From contig JAIOJX010000004.1 of assembly GCA_022376925.1 (NCBI GenBank), forward strand, positions 4,340,001-4,404,000: a stretch of DNA of 64,000 bases. The letters run 5' to 3'. Under the pieces are notes generated by a model. It saw only the letters and a program-made list of their open reading frames with translations. It ran no database searches and had not been told where the DNA came from. This DNA is from Tragulus kanchil. Taxonomy: Eukaryota > Chordata > Mammalia > Artiodactyla > Tragulidae. Positions 1 to 10,828 of the stretch are shown in pieces; the stretch's first letter is position 1; every line of letters starts with the position of its first letter. The position numbers and the translations under genes are program-made.

Positions 1-125
1 AGAGCGTGAGAGTGAGTCGCCCTGCTCTCCTCCATGAGATCCTCCCAAGCCAGGGATCAAACCCCCATCTCCTGTGTCTCCTGCACTGCAGGTGGATTTA
101 TTAGCTCCAAGCCACTGAGGAGGCC
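1..125 (-). repeat. Bov-tA/BovA2-type SINE fragment, cut by the window start
   Basis: The stretch AGCCAGGGATCAAACCCCCA followed by a CTGCACTGCAGG-like block is the antisense of the tRNA-derived head (reverse of GGTTCAATCCCTGG). The element enters from outside the window. Confidence 0.7.
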
Positions 126-819
126 CCCCTGTTCCTCTAAAAGAGGAAGGTGGGGGACACATCTTGTGAGTCTGGGGAAGGGTTCCCTGAGTAGGGATGG
201 GCCACGTGGAGTCATCCACGCTCCGCAGGCCCAGGTTCCCTTGGGGGCTGGACTGTGTCAAACCCTGGAGAAGCAGCCGGCCGCAGTCACAGCCAAAGTC
301 CCTGCCTGCAGAAGTGGCTTTCAGTGGCCTTGAGAATTGCCAGAAGTTACACCCAAGGCCAAGGGCAAACGGAAACCTGGACTGCTTTATGGGTATCGTT
401 ACAGAGAGATGGGCCTGGCCTGGGAGTGGGAGGCTGCCCTGATTAGTGGGCAGGATATGGGCTTCAAGGGCAACTTCTTCCTAGAGGGAGACACTCATCT
501 GGGAAACGCAACTACTCGTATGACCACTGTCTGCTTACATACAGCCCCCGGGGTGGACGCAGCCAGGATTCAGACAGGGGCAGAGGACAGTGGCTACCCT
601 TTCTGTAGCTTATCTACCCATGGGGATGCCCCAGAGCTCCACTTCCTCAGACTGCACCTTGGTGTCCTTTTCCTGGGCTTGCTACGCAGGGAGTGTGGAG
701 CTGCGACCAACCAGTTTACGTACAGTGTCACGCCCAGATCTAACGACAATGGTGACTGGAGGCAAAGGAAGGCTGAGGCTTGCTCTTAGGTTAGGACAAA
801 AGAAAGCCCTCAGGAGACC

Positions 820-985
820 CTGAGTTCTGCTCCTGTCCCAGCTGCGGGACCTTGCCGGGCCCCTACATCTCCCTCGGCTCGACTTTCCTGATCTGTAAAA
901 TGGGTCGTCACGAAGAGCCAGGAGGCAACGGCGCAGCAGGCCTGGCATACGCTGTACCTGGCACTCGATACACAGTCACTCAAAG
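820..985 (+). repeat. MIR fragment
   Basis: The core resembles the MIR motif (GACTTTCCTGATCTGTAAAA) with a CCTGGCACTC block after it. It is old and diverged. Confidence 0.55.
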
Positions 986-1862
986 GCCCCGGCCCAAGGA
1001 TGACTGCTGGCTGGGGGAGGGCGTGGCATTGCCACTTCCCGGCGGGGAGGGGACATTGGAGCATGTGCAGTGAGGTGAGGGAGGAGCGCCACCTCTCCCA
1101 GGTCTGCTTCCCTGGCTCCTTCCCTTCTAGCAGCTTTCTTCACACTCTGTAAAACTCTGTGCCACCTACAGACCTTGTGGGCCGGCTGTGGGGATTAAAC
1201 GAGCCAACCTGAAACTCCTGGCGAGTGGTGGAGGCCCAGGGAACTCTGCTTTAGCTGAGCGGGAGCCTGAAGGCCTGGGGCCAGGCCCCTCCTAATCCTC
1301 ACTTCAGATCACCCCACTCCCGCCCAGTGAGGCCACAGCGCCTGGAGTAGAAGGGCCAGAGATGGCAGCCCTGGGAGGGCACCCCCCACACTGGTTTCAG
1401 GACTGGGCGCACAGGCTACTGAAACACCTCCCAGAGCAGGGCTCTGTCCCGACCCGGGTGGAGGGTGGGCGGCCATCCTGCTTCTGGCCCTGGCAGCAGG
1501 GCTGCGGGGCGTCTTCCTACCTGGAGATCCGGAGAGGAAGGAGGGCTCGGAAAACTGAGGCTCGGAGGGGAAGGGGCCTGTGTGGGGTCCACGTGGAGCC
1601 GAGGCAGGGACTGGAGGGGTGGGCAGCCCTGTAGGGAGGGGGCGGGGAGGCCCCGCAGACCCTGCCAGGGCCTCCTTCCAGCCCTGCTGCCTGGAAGCGG
1701 GAACCGGTTGAAGGAGAACCGGAAAGGAGGGAAAGAAAGCAAACAGACTCAGAGAAGAGCCTGGAGCTCCGAGCGCTGCGGTTGTTTGGTCTGGCGGAGC
1801 CCCCTCCAGGGCCACTCCCAGCGCTGTGTGGACAGGCTCCAACAGCGCCGCCACATGCAGTG

Positions 1863-1937
1863 TGCACACACACGCACAGATAAAGACATACAGGCGCACA
1901 CACACGCACACACATGCAGACACACGCACAGACACGG
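1863..1937. repeat. Interrupted CA/CGCA microsatellite
   Basis: Runs of ACACAC are broken by ACGCACA and TAAAGACATA. It is a simple repeat with no gene context. Confidence 0.85.
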
Positions 1938-2084
1938 CACAGAAGGCCTGAGCCCGAGGGTGGGTGCTGGGGACGGAGGGTTTCCATAGCCCGCTCCCCT
2001 CTCCCCACTGCACGCGCCAGCTCTCCCTCGCTGCAGTCACAGAGACACCTCCCAGGCACTCGCGCTGAGCTCTGAGCTCCTCAC

Positions 2085-2190
2085 TGGGATGAACCTGTGT
2101 AAGCCTCACAGCCACCCCACGAGGCGGGCACTGTGATTAGCCTGGCTTTAAGATGGGAAAAGCGGGCTTGGAGCAGCAGGGCCGGGGCGC
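2085..2190 (-). repeat. MIR fragment
   Basis: Antisense MIR core: TGTGTAAGCCTCACAGCCAC, then TTTAAGATGGGAAAA. Diverged. Confidence 0.5.
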
Positions 2191-2710
2191 GGCGCCCTCA
2201 CTGTCTCTGGGGGCACCAGACCCTGGGATCGGCACTGTCCCCCCACCGTCCATCTCATGTGGCCGGCCACATGACGCTGCCCTTTCCTCAGGCCCCGCGA
2301 AGGGAGGTCTCAGAGCGGAGGCACGGGGCTGCGAGTCTGCGTGCGCTGGACAAGGCGGAGCTGAGAGGAGAGGCGGGGGTCACCCTACGCTTGGCTCCAG
2401 GCCCTCTGGCCTCCTCTTCCAGCATCTCTGCTGCTGCTGCCTCGGTCACCTGCTGGACCCCCGAGACTCACGACCGTCCCCAGGCCTTACCCTCCGCCCC
2501 TCGCACCTCCCCTAGCTCAGCCAGGCTCTGCCTCAGCCAGTGTGTCCTCAGCTCCCCCAGTGACAGCTCTGGACGCCTGTCGACAAAACACGCTTTCCTT
2601 CCACTGTTACATTTCATTCTGCATGTGTGGGGGGCGCTGCTTATTATTTTCTTTCACCTTGGCTCCCCCACTCACTGAGAATCCTTTCAGTCGAGGATCA
2701 AACTAAAAAA

Positions 2711-2730
2711 TCTCTCTCTCTCTCTCTCTC
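2711..2730. repeat. (TC)10 microsatellite
   Basis: Ten TC units followed by AG. The combination mimics a splice acceptor, but nothing downstream supports an exon. Confidence 0.95.
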
Positions 2731-2880
2731 AGAGTCTTTCACTGGGGTCAAAATGCCACCTGCACAGATCCCGCATGTGGGAGATGTGGCAAGAGAACAG
2801 CAGCAGTATAGTGATGTCTTTGTGAACCATATGGATAATAGAATCCAGGAGCGATACAGCAGTGGAAGGGGGAAGTTAAT

Positions 2881-3058
2881 CTGCTGCTGCTGTTGTTCAG
2901 CTGCTAAGCCATGTCTGACTCTGCGACCCCATGGACTGTAGCCTGCGAGGCGCCTCTGTCTCCCACTGTCTCCTGGAGTTTGCTCAGATCCATGTCCGTT
3001 GAGTCAGTGATGCTCTCTAACCATCCTAACCTCTGCCGCCCCTTTCTCTCGTTAGGCT
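2881..3058 (-). repeat. BovB 3'-end / Bov-A type fragment
   Basis: It starts with a CTG-rich tail and contains CGACCCCATGGACTGTAGCC, the antisense of the BovB/Bov-A 3' consensus, then the part corresponding to GAGTCAGTGATGC. It is directly followed by the SINE at 3081. Confidence 0.8.
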
Positions 3059-3080
3059 GCCTTAATAAAGATAGAATACC

Positions 3081-3362
3081 GGGCTTCCCTGGTGGTCCAG
3101 TGAGTACAGAGTTCGCCTTGCAGTGCAAGGGGCACTCATTCAATTTCTGGCCTGGGAAGATCCCACGTGCCGCGGAGCGGCTGGACCAATGTGTCCAACT
3201 ACGAGCCAGCACTTTCGAGCGCATGCGCCCAGAGCCGGTGCTCTGCAGCAAAAGAGGCCACTGCGATGGGAGGCGCACACAGGCCAAAGAACAAAGATGG
3301 ATGAAAATAGATAAATGAAAGGCCAATTTTTAAAAAGTGGCCAAAAATAAAAAAAAAATAAA
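3081..3362 (+). repeat. tRNA-derived CHR/Bov-tA-like SINE with perfect target site duplication
   Basis: It begins GGGCTTCCCTGGTGGTCCAG, has the GATCCCACGTGCCGCGGAGCG body and ends in an A-rich tail. It is bracketed by AAAGATAGAATACC at 3067-3080 and 3363-3376, a 14-base target site duplication typical of LINE-driven insertion. Confidence 0.92.
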
Positions 3363-3697
3363 AAAGATAGAATACCCAGAATGAGGGAGGTGATGGTCTT
3401 GCTATGGCCTGTGCTGGTTTGATTTTCCTGGACTACTGTGGTCAGTTTGGTTCCAAGAGTCTGACAGCAGAGGAGGGTCAAGGGGACGAAAGAGGTCAGA
3501 GATTCTTTTCTGTAGGGAATAGGTGAAGGGACTGAGGTGTAGCTTGAGGTAGAGTAGAAAATACCCAGAGGACGGGGTCAAGCTCAGTGGGGCAGAGTGC
3601 GGGGAGATGTCCCCTCTCTAGAAAAGTGAGACAAGGATGAAATGAATGGGCTGCCTCTGGAAAGCGAGGCCGTGACCCCAGAGAGGCACAGACCGAA

Positions 3698-5816
3698 GCT
3701 GGAGGCCTGCGTGCAAGGATTCAAGGCTGAGATGGGGCTTTAGTGCCCTTCCAGCTCCACGTCTGTCTCCTGACTCCAGCTCTTCCGCAGGTTGTGTGGA
3801 AGGGAGGCCTGAGCACAGCCCCTCCCCTGGTCTCTCCTGCCCTTGCCCCACGGCCCACCAGGATGTGGACAGAGTCTCAGCTGGGGTAATCCGCAGGGTG
3901 GGAGGAGCCCCTGGGCAGCCCCTTGTCCCCGCCTCCCTTTACAGACAGGTGAACGGAGGCAAGTGAGAAGAAAGGGTTTGCCGGACGTCAGTGGCTTGGA
4001 CAAGGAGGCAGATCCTAACTCCAGCTCATGCCCAGACCTCCACCCCCGGCTCCTGCCTCCCCAGCCTGCCAGGTCATTGGTGCACTAACAAACTGGCGCT
4101 CCCCAGGGAAGGCGCCCAGGCAGAATCAGTGCACGCTTTCCCTCAGTCCACAGTGTCTCTCACCTGAGGTCTGCTTGTCTGTGTATCGACGTCTCCCAGA
4201 CGCCAGGCATTACGCCAGCACTTAGGGCGGCCAGGCAGCTGCCCTGCAGCAGGGGGTGAGCTTCCTCCTCTGCGGTCCACAGAGCACTTCTCGGTTTCGA
4301 AAATACTCAATTTTCTCATAACATGGCTTACTGTCTATCTTTCCTGTGCCACTCTGCCCTGCTTGCGGCCCATCCAAGCCCTCGCCGTACTCCCAGATCC
4401 TAGAGCAGTCCAGGCTCACAGCGTGTGTTTACACACTGCTTGCTGGGGGCATCCCTGCCAGTGCTTAGGACTCTGCAGTCCTACTGCAGGGGGCGCATGT
4501 TCAATTCCTGGTCAGGGAACTAGGATTCCCGATGCCTTGTGGTGCAACCAAAAATTAGAAACAAAACCCCTGCTTGCTGAATAAATGAATGGGGACCAAA
4601 ACTCGTGTGACACCAACCCGTGGAGCCAGAGTAACAACCAACACTTCCTGAGCCCACCCACGTGCCTGACACAGTGTCTGGTCTTCTCCCGTATCATCTC
4701 ACTTAATCCTCACAACAGCAGCGAGACCGTAGTGCTAACACTGCCCCCACTTTACAGACTGAAATGGGGCTCCTCTGGAAAGACCTGCCCGGGGCTGGAG
4801 GCCTGCGTGCAAGGATTCAAGGCTGAGATGGGGCTTTAGTGCCCTTCCAGCTCCACGTCTGTCTCCTGACTCCAGCTCTTCCGCAGGTTGTGTGGAAGGG
4901 AGGCCTGAGCACAGCCCCTCCCCTGGTCTCTCCTGCCCTTGCCCCACGGCCCACCAGGATGTGGACAGAGTCTCAGCTGGGGTAATCCGCAGGGTGGGAG
5001 GAGCCCCTGGGCAGCCCCTTGTCCCCGCCTCCCTTTACAGACAGGTGAACGGAGGCAAGTGAGAAGAAAGGGTTTGCCGGACGTCAGTGGCTTGGACAAG
5101 GAGGCAGATCCTAACTCCAGCTCATGCCCAGACCTCCACCCCCGGCTCCTGCCTCCCCAGCCTGCCAGGTCATTGGTGCACTAACAAACTGGCGCTCCCC
5201 AGGGAAGGCGCCCAGGCAGAATCAGTGCACGCTTTCCCTCAGTCCACAGTGTCTCTCACCTGAGGTCTGCTTGTCTGTGTATCGACGTCTCCCAGACGCC
5301 AGGCATTACGCCAGCACTTAGGGCGGCCAGGCAGCTGCCCTGCAGCAGGGGGTGAGCTTCCTCCTCTGCGGTCCACAGAGCACTTCTCGGTTTCGAAAAT
5401 ACTCAATTTTCTCATAACATGGCTTACTGTCTATCTTTCCTGTGCCACTCTGCCCTGCTTGCGGCCCATCCAAGCCCTCGCCGTACTCCCAGATCCTAGA
5501 GCAGTCCAGGCTCACAGCGTGTGTTTACACACTGCTTGCTGGGGGCATCCCTGCCAGTGCTTAGGACTCTGCAGTCCTACTGCAGGGGGCGCATGTTCAA
5601 TTCCTGGTCAGGGAACTAGGATTCCCGATGCCTTGTGGTGCAACCAAAAATTAGAAACAAAACCCCTGCTTGCTGAATAAATGAATGGGGACCAAAACTC
5701 GTGTGACACCAACCCGTGGAGCCAGAGTAACAACCAACACTTCCTGAGCCCACCCACGTGCCTGACACAGTGTCTGGTCTTCTCCCGTATCATCTCACTT
5801 AATCCTCACAACAGCA
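3698..5816. repeat. Tandem direct duplication, pair 1 (offset 1096)
   Basis: Copy A 3698-4720 and copy B 4794-5816 agree base for base over nearly all of their 1023 bases. The 73 bases between them (4721-4793) look like a corrupted version of what follows copy B (5817 onward, a MIR-type CCATTTTACAGA stretch) merging into what precedes copy A. This is typical of an unmerged overlap of two contigs. Confidence 0.93.
4453..4566 (+). repeat. Bov-tA/CHR-type SINE fragment (second copy 5549-5662)
   Basis: Contains GTTCAATTCCTGGTCAGGGA and AACTAGGATTCCCGATGCC, the tRNA-derived body, then an A-rich end. The copy at 5549-5662 belongs to the pair 1 duplication, not a second insertion. Confidence 0.75.
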
Positions 5817-5879
5817 CCTAGACAGTAGTGCTACCACTGGCCCCATTTTACAGACGGGGAAACCGAGGCTCAGCAAGGT

Positions 5880-6075
5880 TGAGGCCCTCATGGCCCTTGT
5901 CACCTGCCACTTTGTATTATAGCTGCTCGAGCCCCTGTCTCATGCCCTCTGTCCACGCGAGGCTCCCAGAAGGCAGGAACCACGCCCGTCCTGCCTCTGT
6001 TCTCCCCGGTGTCCTGCACACGGTTGGGCTTTCACGGCACTCATAAGAGTGTGCTACATTCAGTCCAGTTGAATG
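5880..6075 (+). repeat. L2 3'-end fragment
   Basis: The arrangement CACTTTGTATTATAG, GAAGGCAGGAACCACG and a final GAATGAAG tail follows the L2 3' pattern. Its last part is repeated at 7108 by pair 2. Confidence 0.55.
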
Positions 6076-6146
6076 AAGATTTGGGAAAGGAGAGGAGGGC
6101 GTGGTGAGTGAGAGAAGATGCGCAGAGAACCACCTAGCAAGGGGCA

Positions 6147-6271
6147 CACGTGCGTGCTCAGTTGCATCTGACCCTTTGCAACACCATGGATCATAGCCCG
6201 CCAGGCTCCTCTCTGTCCATGGGATTTTTCAGGCAAGAACACTGGGGTGGGACACCGTTTCCTTCTCCAGG
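6147..6271 (-). repeat. BovA2-type SINE fragment (second copy 7219-7343)
   Basis: GTGCGTGCTCAGTTGCATCT and CCATGGGATTTTTCAGGCAA are the antisense BovA2 body. The second copy comes from the tandem block. Confidence 0.8.
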
Positions 6272-6514
6272 GAAGCAAGGGGCGGACAGCAACAAAGCAG
6301 AGTGTCAGTGCTGAGAGCCATCTGCAAAGACCGTTTAACCAGAGCCTCTCCCATCCTCCGTCAACTTGGAGACTCCGTCTACAGCAGCCTGCCAAGGAGT
6401 TCCCCAGGCTCTGCTGTGTACTGCCGGTGACAGGGAGCTCATCACCTACTGAGGCAAAGGATGACCCGAGGGTATCACTTAGCCCAGGGCCAGGAAGCCC
6501 CCTGACAACTCAGT

Positions 6515-6715
6515 TCTACTGAGTCCTTTCTCTGTGCCAGGCACAGTAACGCCACAAGAGGTAGGTTCTATTACTATTCCAGTTTGACAGATGAGGAAAC
6601 TAAGGTGTGGAGAGCTGTATAACTTGCCCAAGCTCTCACAGCTTTTAAATGGTAAAACACAGGGTATAATTCAAATTCCAGGAGTGTGGCCCTAGAGAGC
6701 CTGCTTCCCAACCTC
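6515..6715 (-). repeat. MIR element (second copy 7587-7787)
   Basis: A well-preserved antisense MIR: CTCTGTGCCAGGCACAGTAA, then GACAGATGAGGAAACTAAGG and CTTGCCCAAGCTCTCACAGC. Confidence 0.75.
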
Positions 6716-7940
6716 AAATGCCAGTGGTGTGCCCTGAGACAAATGCAAGCCATTTATGGCAATGCAATAAATTCAAATGCAATTTAAATGCAAGCCATTT
6801 ACGTTACATTTTCTAAAAGCCACACTAAAAAAGTAAAAAGAAACAGGTGAAAAAAAAAAGAAAAAACCTGAGAAATTTATTTGAATAATATGCTCACTTG
6901 AATCCAAAATAGTATCATTTTAACACGTAATAAATCTGAAAAAAGTCATTCATGAGACACTTTACATTCTTCTTTTGGTTCTAAGTCTTGGAAATCTGGC
7001 GCGTATTACAGCACAGTTTAATTTGAATTGATCACGTTTCAGAAGCTTACCAGCGCCTTGGCTTGTGGCCACCGTTTGGGCGCGGTGCACACTGGCCTGC
7101 CTCTCAAGGCACTCATAAGAGTGTGCTACATTCAGTCCAGTTGAATGAAGATTTGGGAAAGGAGAGGAGGGCGTGGTGAGTGAGAGAAGATGCGCAGAGA
7201 ACCACCTAGCAAGGGGCACACGTGCGTGCTCAGTTGCATCTGACCCTTTGCAACACCATGGATCATAGCCGGCCAGGCTCCTCTCTGTCCATGGGATTTT
7301 TCAGGCAAGAACACTGGGGTGGGACACCGTTTCCTTCTCCAGGGAAGCAAGGGGCGGACAGCAACAAAGCAGAGTGTCAGTGCTGAGAGCCATCTGCAAA
7401 GACCGTTTAACCAGAGCCTCTCCCATCCTCCGTCAACTTGGAGACTCCGTCTACAGCAGCCTGCCAAGGAGTTCCCCAGGCTCTGCTGTGTACTGCCGGT
7501 GACAGGGAGCTCATCACCTACTGAGGCAAAGGATGACCCGAGGGTATCACTTAGCCCAGGGCCAGGAAGCCCCCTGACAACTCAGTTCTACTGAGTCCTT
7601 TCTCTGTGCCAGGCACAGTAACGCCACAAGAGGTAGGTTCTATTACTATTCCAGTTTGACAGATGAGGAAACTAAGGTGTGGAGAGCTGTATAACTTGCC
7701 CAAGCTCTCACAGCTTTTAAATGGTAAAACACAGGGTATAATTCAAATTCCAGGAGTGTGGCCCTAGAGAGCCTGCTTCCCAACCTCAAATGCCAGTGGT
7801 GTGCCCTGAGACAAATGCAAGCCATTTATGGCAATGCAATAAATTCAAATGCAATTTAAATGCAAGCCATTTACGTTACATTTTCTAAAAGCCACACTAA
7901 AAAAGTAAAAAGAAACAGGTGAAAAAAAAAAGAAAAAACC

Positions 7941-10154
7941 TGAGAAATTTATTTGAATAATATGCTCACTTGAATCCAAAATAGTATCATTTTAACACGT
8001 AATAAATCTGAAAAAAGTCATTCATGAGACACTTTACATTCTTCTTTTGGTTCTAAGTCTTGGAAATCTGGCGCGTATTACAGCACAGTTTAATTTGAAT
8101 TGATCACGTTTCAGAAGCTTACCAGCGCCTTGGCTTGTGGCCACCGTATTGGGCCGCACGGTCGCACACTGGCCTGCCTCTCAAGGCACTCGCTGGGCAG
8201 TATCCTAGTGCATAGGAAGAATCCAATATACGCCAGGCTCTAGGACGAGTATTTTTATCACTGGTTGTTGTTGGTAGTGGCCCAGGGAGAAGCTGGACTG
8301 AGGCCCCAAGCCCTTGGCATAAGCACATCAGTTTCTATTCTTAATCTGAGTCCTTCCAGCCAGCAGCTTGATGTCTCCAAGGCTAAGCCCAGTTTTGGGA
8401 GCCCTTGGCCTGTGGGTCGAGAAGAGCCTGCCTCATCCTCTCTAGGAGAGGAAGGGCCAGACTGAGGTCCCTCCACCTCCCCAGCTGAGTCCTACACGAA
8501 ATGAGGCCTGCTTGGGGTTTATGTCTGTGGCCCACCTGCCGCAGTGTGTGGGGTGGCCAGGCGCACATCTGGAAGAGAGAGGGCAAACGCCCCTCCTTCT
8601 GCCGTCCTTGTAAGTAGTACCTCCTGCATGCCTTGGGCACACTAGGCCTTTACACAGAAAAGAAACAAATCCCCACCACTTTTTAAGTACTTTTTTCCCC
8701 ATGAAACCCTATCAGTTACATGGAACTGGCATGAGGGGTCAGCACTGCCCCCCATCCTTCTGCGGTTCCTGGATAGTAGCTGAGCACTTGCAAAGTGGTT
8801 CCCAAAGCTGTCAGCACACTGGAACCACCCAAGAAACTTCAAAATCTGCCAATGCCCCCGAGGTTGGGATTGAAGTGACCTAGGTGTGGCCAGGGCTCCA
8901 GAACGTGTGAAGGAACCTTGGGTTCCAAGGTGGACAAGTTTGGGAACTGCCGTGCTAACTTGTTGGGGGCACAAGCTTGTCTAATCCTCACAGTAGCTAG
9001 GATACAGGTGTGGCTATGGTTCCTACTCTACAGACAGATATACAGAGGCTCACTGAGAAATTTAGATAATTGCTCACTTGAAAATAGTATCATTTTAACA
9101 CGTAATAAATCTGAAAAAAGTCATTCATGAGACACTTTACATTCTTCTTTTGGTTCTAAGTCTTGGAAATCTGGCGCGTATTACAGCACAGTTTAATTTG
9201 AATTGATCACGTTTCAGAAGCTTACCAGCGCCTTGGCTTGTGGCCACCGTATTGGGCATGCGGTGCACACTGGCCTGCCTCTCAAGGCACTCGCTGGGCA
9301 GTATCCTAGTGCATAGGAAGAATCCAATATACGCCAGGCTCTAGGACGAGTATTTTTATCACTGGTTGTTGTTGGTAGTGGCCCAGGGAGAAGCTGGACT
9401 GAGGCCCCAAGCCCTTGGCATAAGCACATCAGTTTCTATTCTTAATCTGAGTCCTTCCAGCCAGCAGCTTGATGTCTCCAAGGCTAAGCCCAGTTTTGGG
9501 AGCCCTTGGCCTGTGGGTCGAGAAGAGCCTGCCTCATCCTCTCTAGGAGAGGAAGGGCCAGACTGAGGTCCCTCCACCTCCCCAGCTGAGTCCTACACGA
9601 AATGAGGCCTGCTTGGGGTTTATGTCTGTGGCCCACCTGCCGCAGTGTGTGGGGTGGCCAGGCGCACATCTGGAAGAGAGAGGGCAAACGCCCCTCCTTC
9701 TGCCGTCCTTGTAAGTAGTACCTCCTGCATGCCTTGGGCACACTAGGCCTTTACACAGAAAAGAAACAAATCCCCACCACTTTTTAAGTACTTTTTTCCC
9801 CATGAAACCCTATCAGTTACATGGAACTGGCATGAGGGGTCAGCACTGCCCCCCATCCTTCTGCGGTTCCTGGATAGTAGCTGAGCACTTGCAAAGTGGT
9901 TCCCAAAGCTGTCAGCACACTGGAACCACCCAAGAAACTTCAAAATCTGCCAATGCCCCCGAGGTTGGGATTGAAGTGACCTAGGTGTGGCCAGGGCTCC
10001 AGAACGTGTGAAGGAACCTTGGGTTCCAAGGTGGACAAGTTTGGGAACTGCCGTGCTAACTTGTTGGGGGCACAAGCTTGTCTAATCCTCACAGTAGCTA
10101 GGATACAGGTGTGGCTATGGTTCCTACTTTACAGACAGATATACAGAGGCTCAC
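7941..10154. repeat. Tandem direct duplication, pair 3 (offset about 1101)
   Basis: Copy A about 7941-9052 and copy B about 9053-10154. The first 25 bases of B are a shortened, error-filled form of 7941-7985. Pair 3 overlaps the end of pair 2, so the stretch near 7964-8187 appears three times in this area. Confidence 0.93.
8795..8950 (+). repeat. MER5-like hAT fragment (second copy about 9896-10051)
   Basis: TTCCCAAAGCTGTCAGCACA, followed by CACCCAAGAAACTTCAAAAT, resembles the MER5 non-autonomous hAT family. Diverged, so the family assignment is tentative. Confidence 0.45.
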
Positions 10155-10205
10155 AGAAGTAAAATAACTGGTCTGAGATCAGACAGCCAGGAATCAGGCG
10201 TGATA
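10075..10205 (-). repeat. MIR fragment
   Basis: TAATCCTCACAGTAGCTAGG, TTTACAGACAG and CAGACAGCCAGGAATCAGGC follow the antisense MIR order. A truncated copy ends at 9052 as part of pair 3. Confidence 0.6.
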
Positions 10206-10214
10206 GGGGTGTAT

Positions 10215-10828
10215 TAGCCATGGTCTCAGCCAGTGGCATGCAGTTAAATGATAAAATCACTGTGGATGGGAACTGCAGCCACGAAATTAAAAGACCTGTC
10301 CTCCTTGGAAGGAAAGCCATGACAAACCTAGATAGCGTACTGAAAATCAGAGACATCACTTTGATGACAAAGGTCTGTATAGTCAAAGCTATGGTTTTCC
10401 CAGTACTCAGGTACGGATGTGAGAGCTGGACCATAAAGAAGGCTGAGCACTGAAAAACCAACACTTTCCAAATGTGGTGCTGGAGACTTTTGAGAGTCCC
10501 TTGAACAGCAAGGAGGTCAAACCAGTCAATCCTAAAGGAAATCAACCCTGCACATTCACTGGATGGACTGATGCTGAAGCTGAAACTGCAATATTTTGGC
10601 CACCTGGCGCAAAGAGCCAAGTCCTTGGAAAAGACCCTGATGCTGGGAAAGACTGAGGGCAGGAAGAGAACGGGGCGACAGAGGATGAGATGGCTAGATG
10701 GCATCAACAACTCGGTGGACGTGAGTTTGAACAGGCTCCGGGAGATGGTGAAGGACAGGGAAGCCTGGCATGCTGCAGTCCATGGGGTCACAAAGAGTCA
10801 GATACAACTGAGTAGCTGAACAGCAACG
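10215..10828 (+). repeat. BovB (RTE) LINE 3' fragment with reverse-transcriptase C-terminal remnant
   Basis: The frame includes MTNLDSVLKIRDITLMTKVC and RYGCESWTIKKAEH, typical of the C-terminal part of the BovB ORF2 protein, followed by a stop and frameshifts. It ends with the usual GACAGGGAAGCCTGGCATGC 3' block. It is a dead 5'-truncated copy. Confidence 0.9.

Larger units (their letters stand above)
6036..8187. repeat. Tandem direct duplication, pair 2 (offset 1072)
   Basis: Copy A 6036-7107 and copy B 7108-8187. A ends through a noisy version of the stretch at 8140-8187. The joint falls at GGCACTC, which is shared by both ends. Confidence 0.93.

Noticed and set aside
1864..1940. CA-rich tract as a possible regulatory or CRISPR-like repeat array
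   Set aside because: Units are irregular CA dinucleotides with no spacers; it is an ordinary microsatellite.
3081..3362. tRNA gene in the SINE head
   Set aside because: The tRNA-like boxes are diverged, there is no cloverleaf acceptor stem, and an A-rich tail with target site duplication shows a retroposed SINE.
10220..10453. Active reverse transcriptase in BovB
   Set aside because: All BovB pieces are 5'-truncated and broken by stops and frameshifts.
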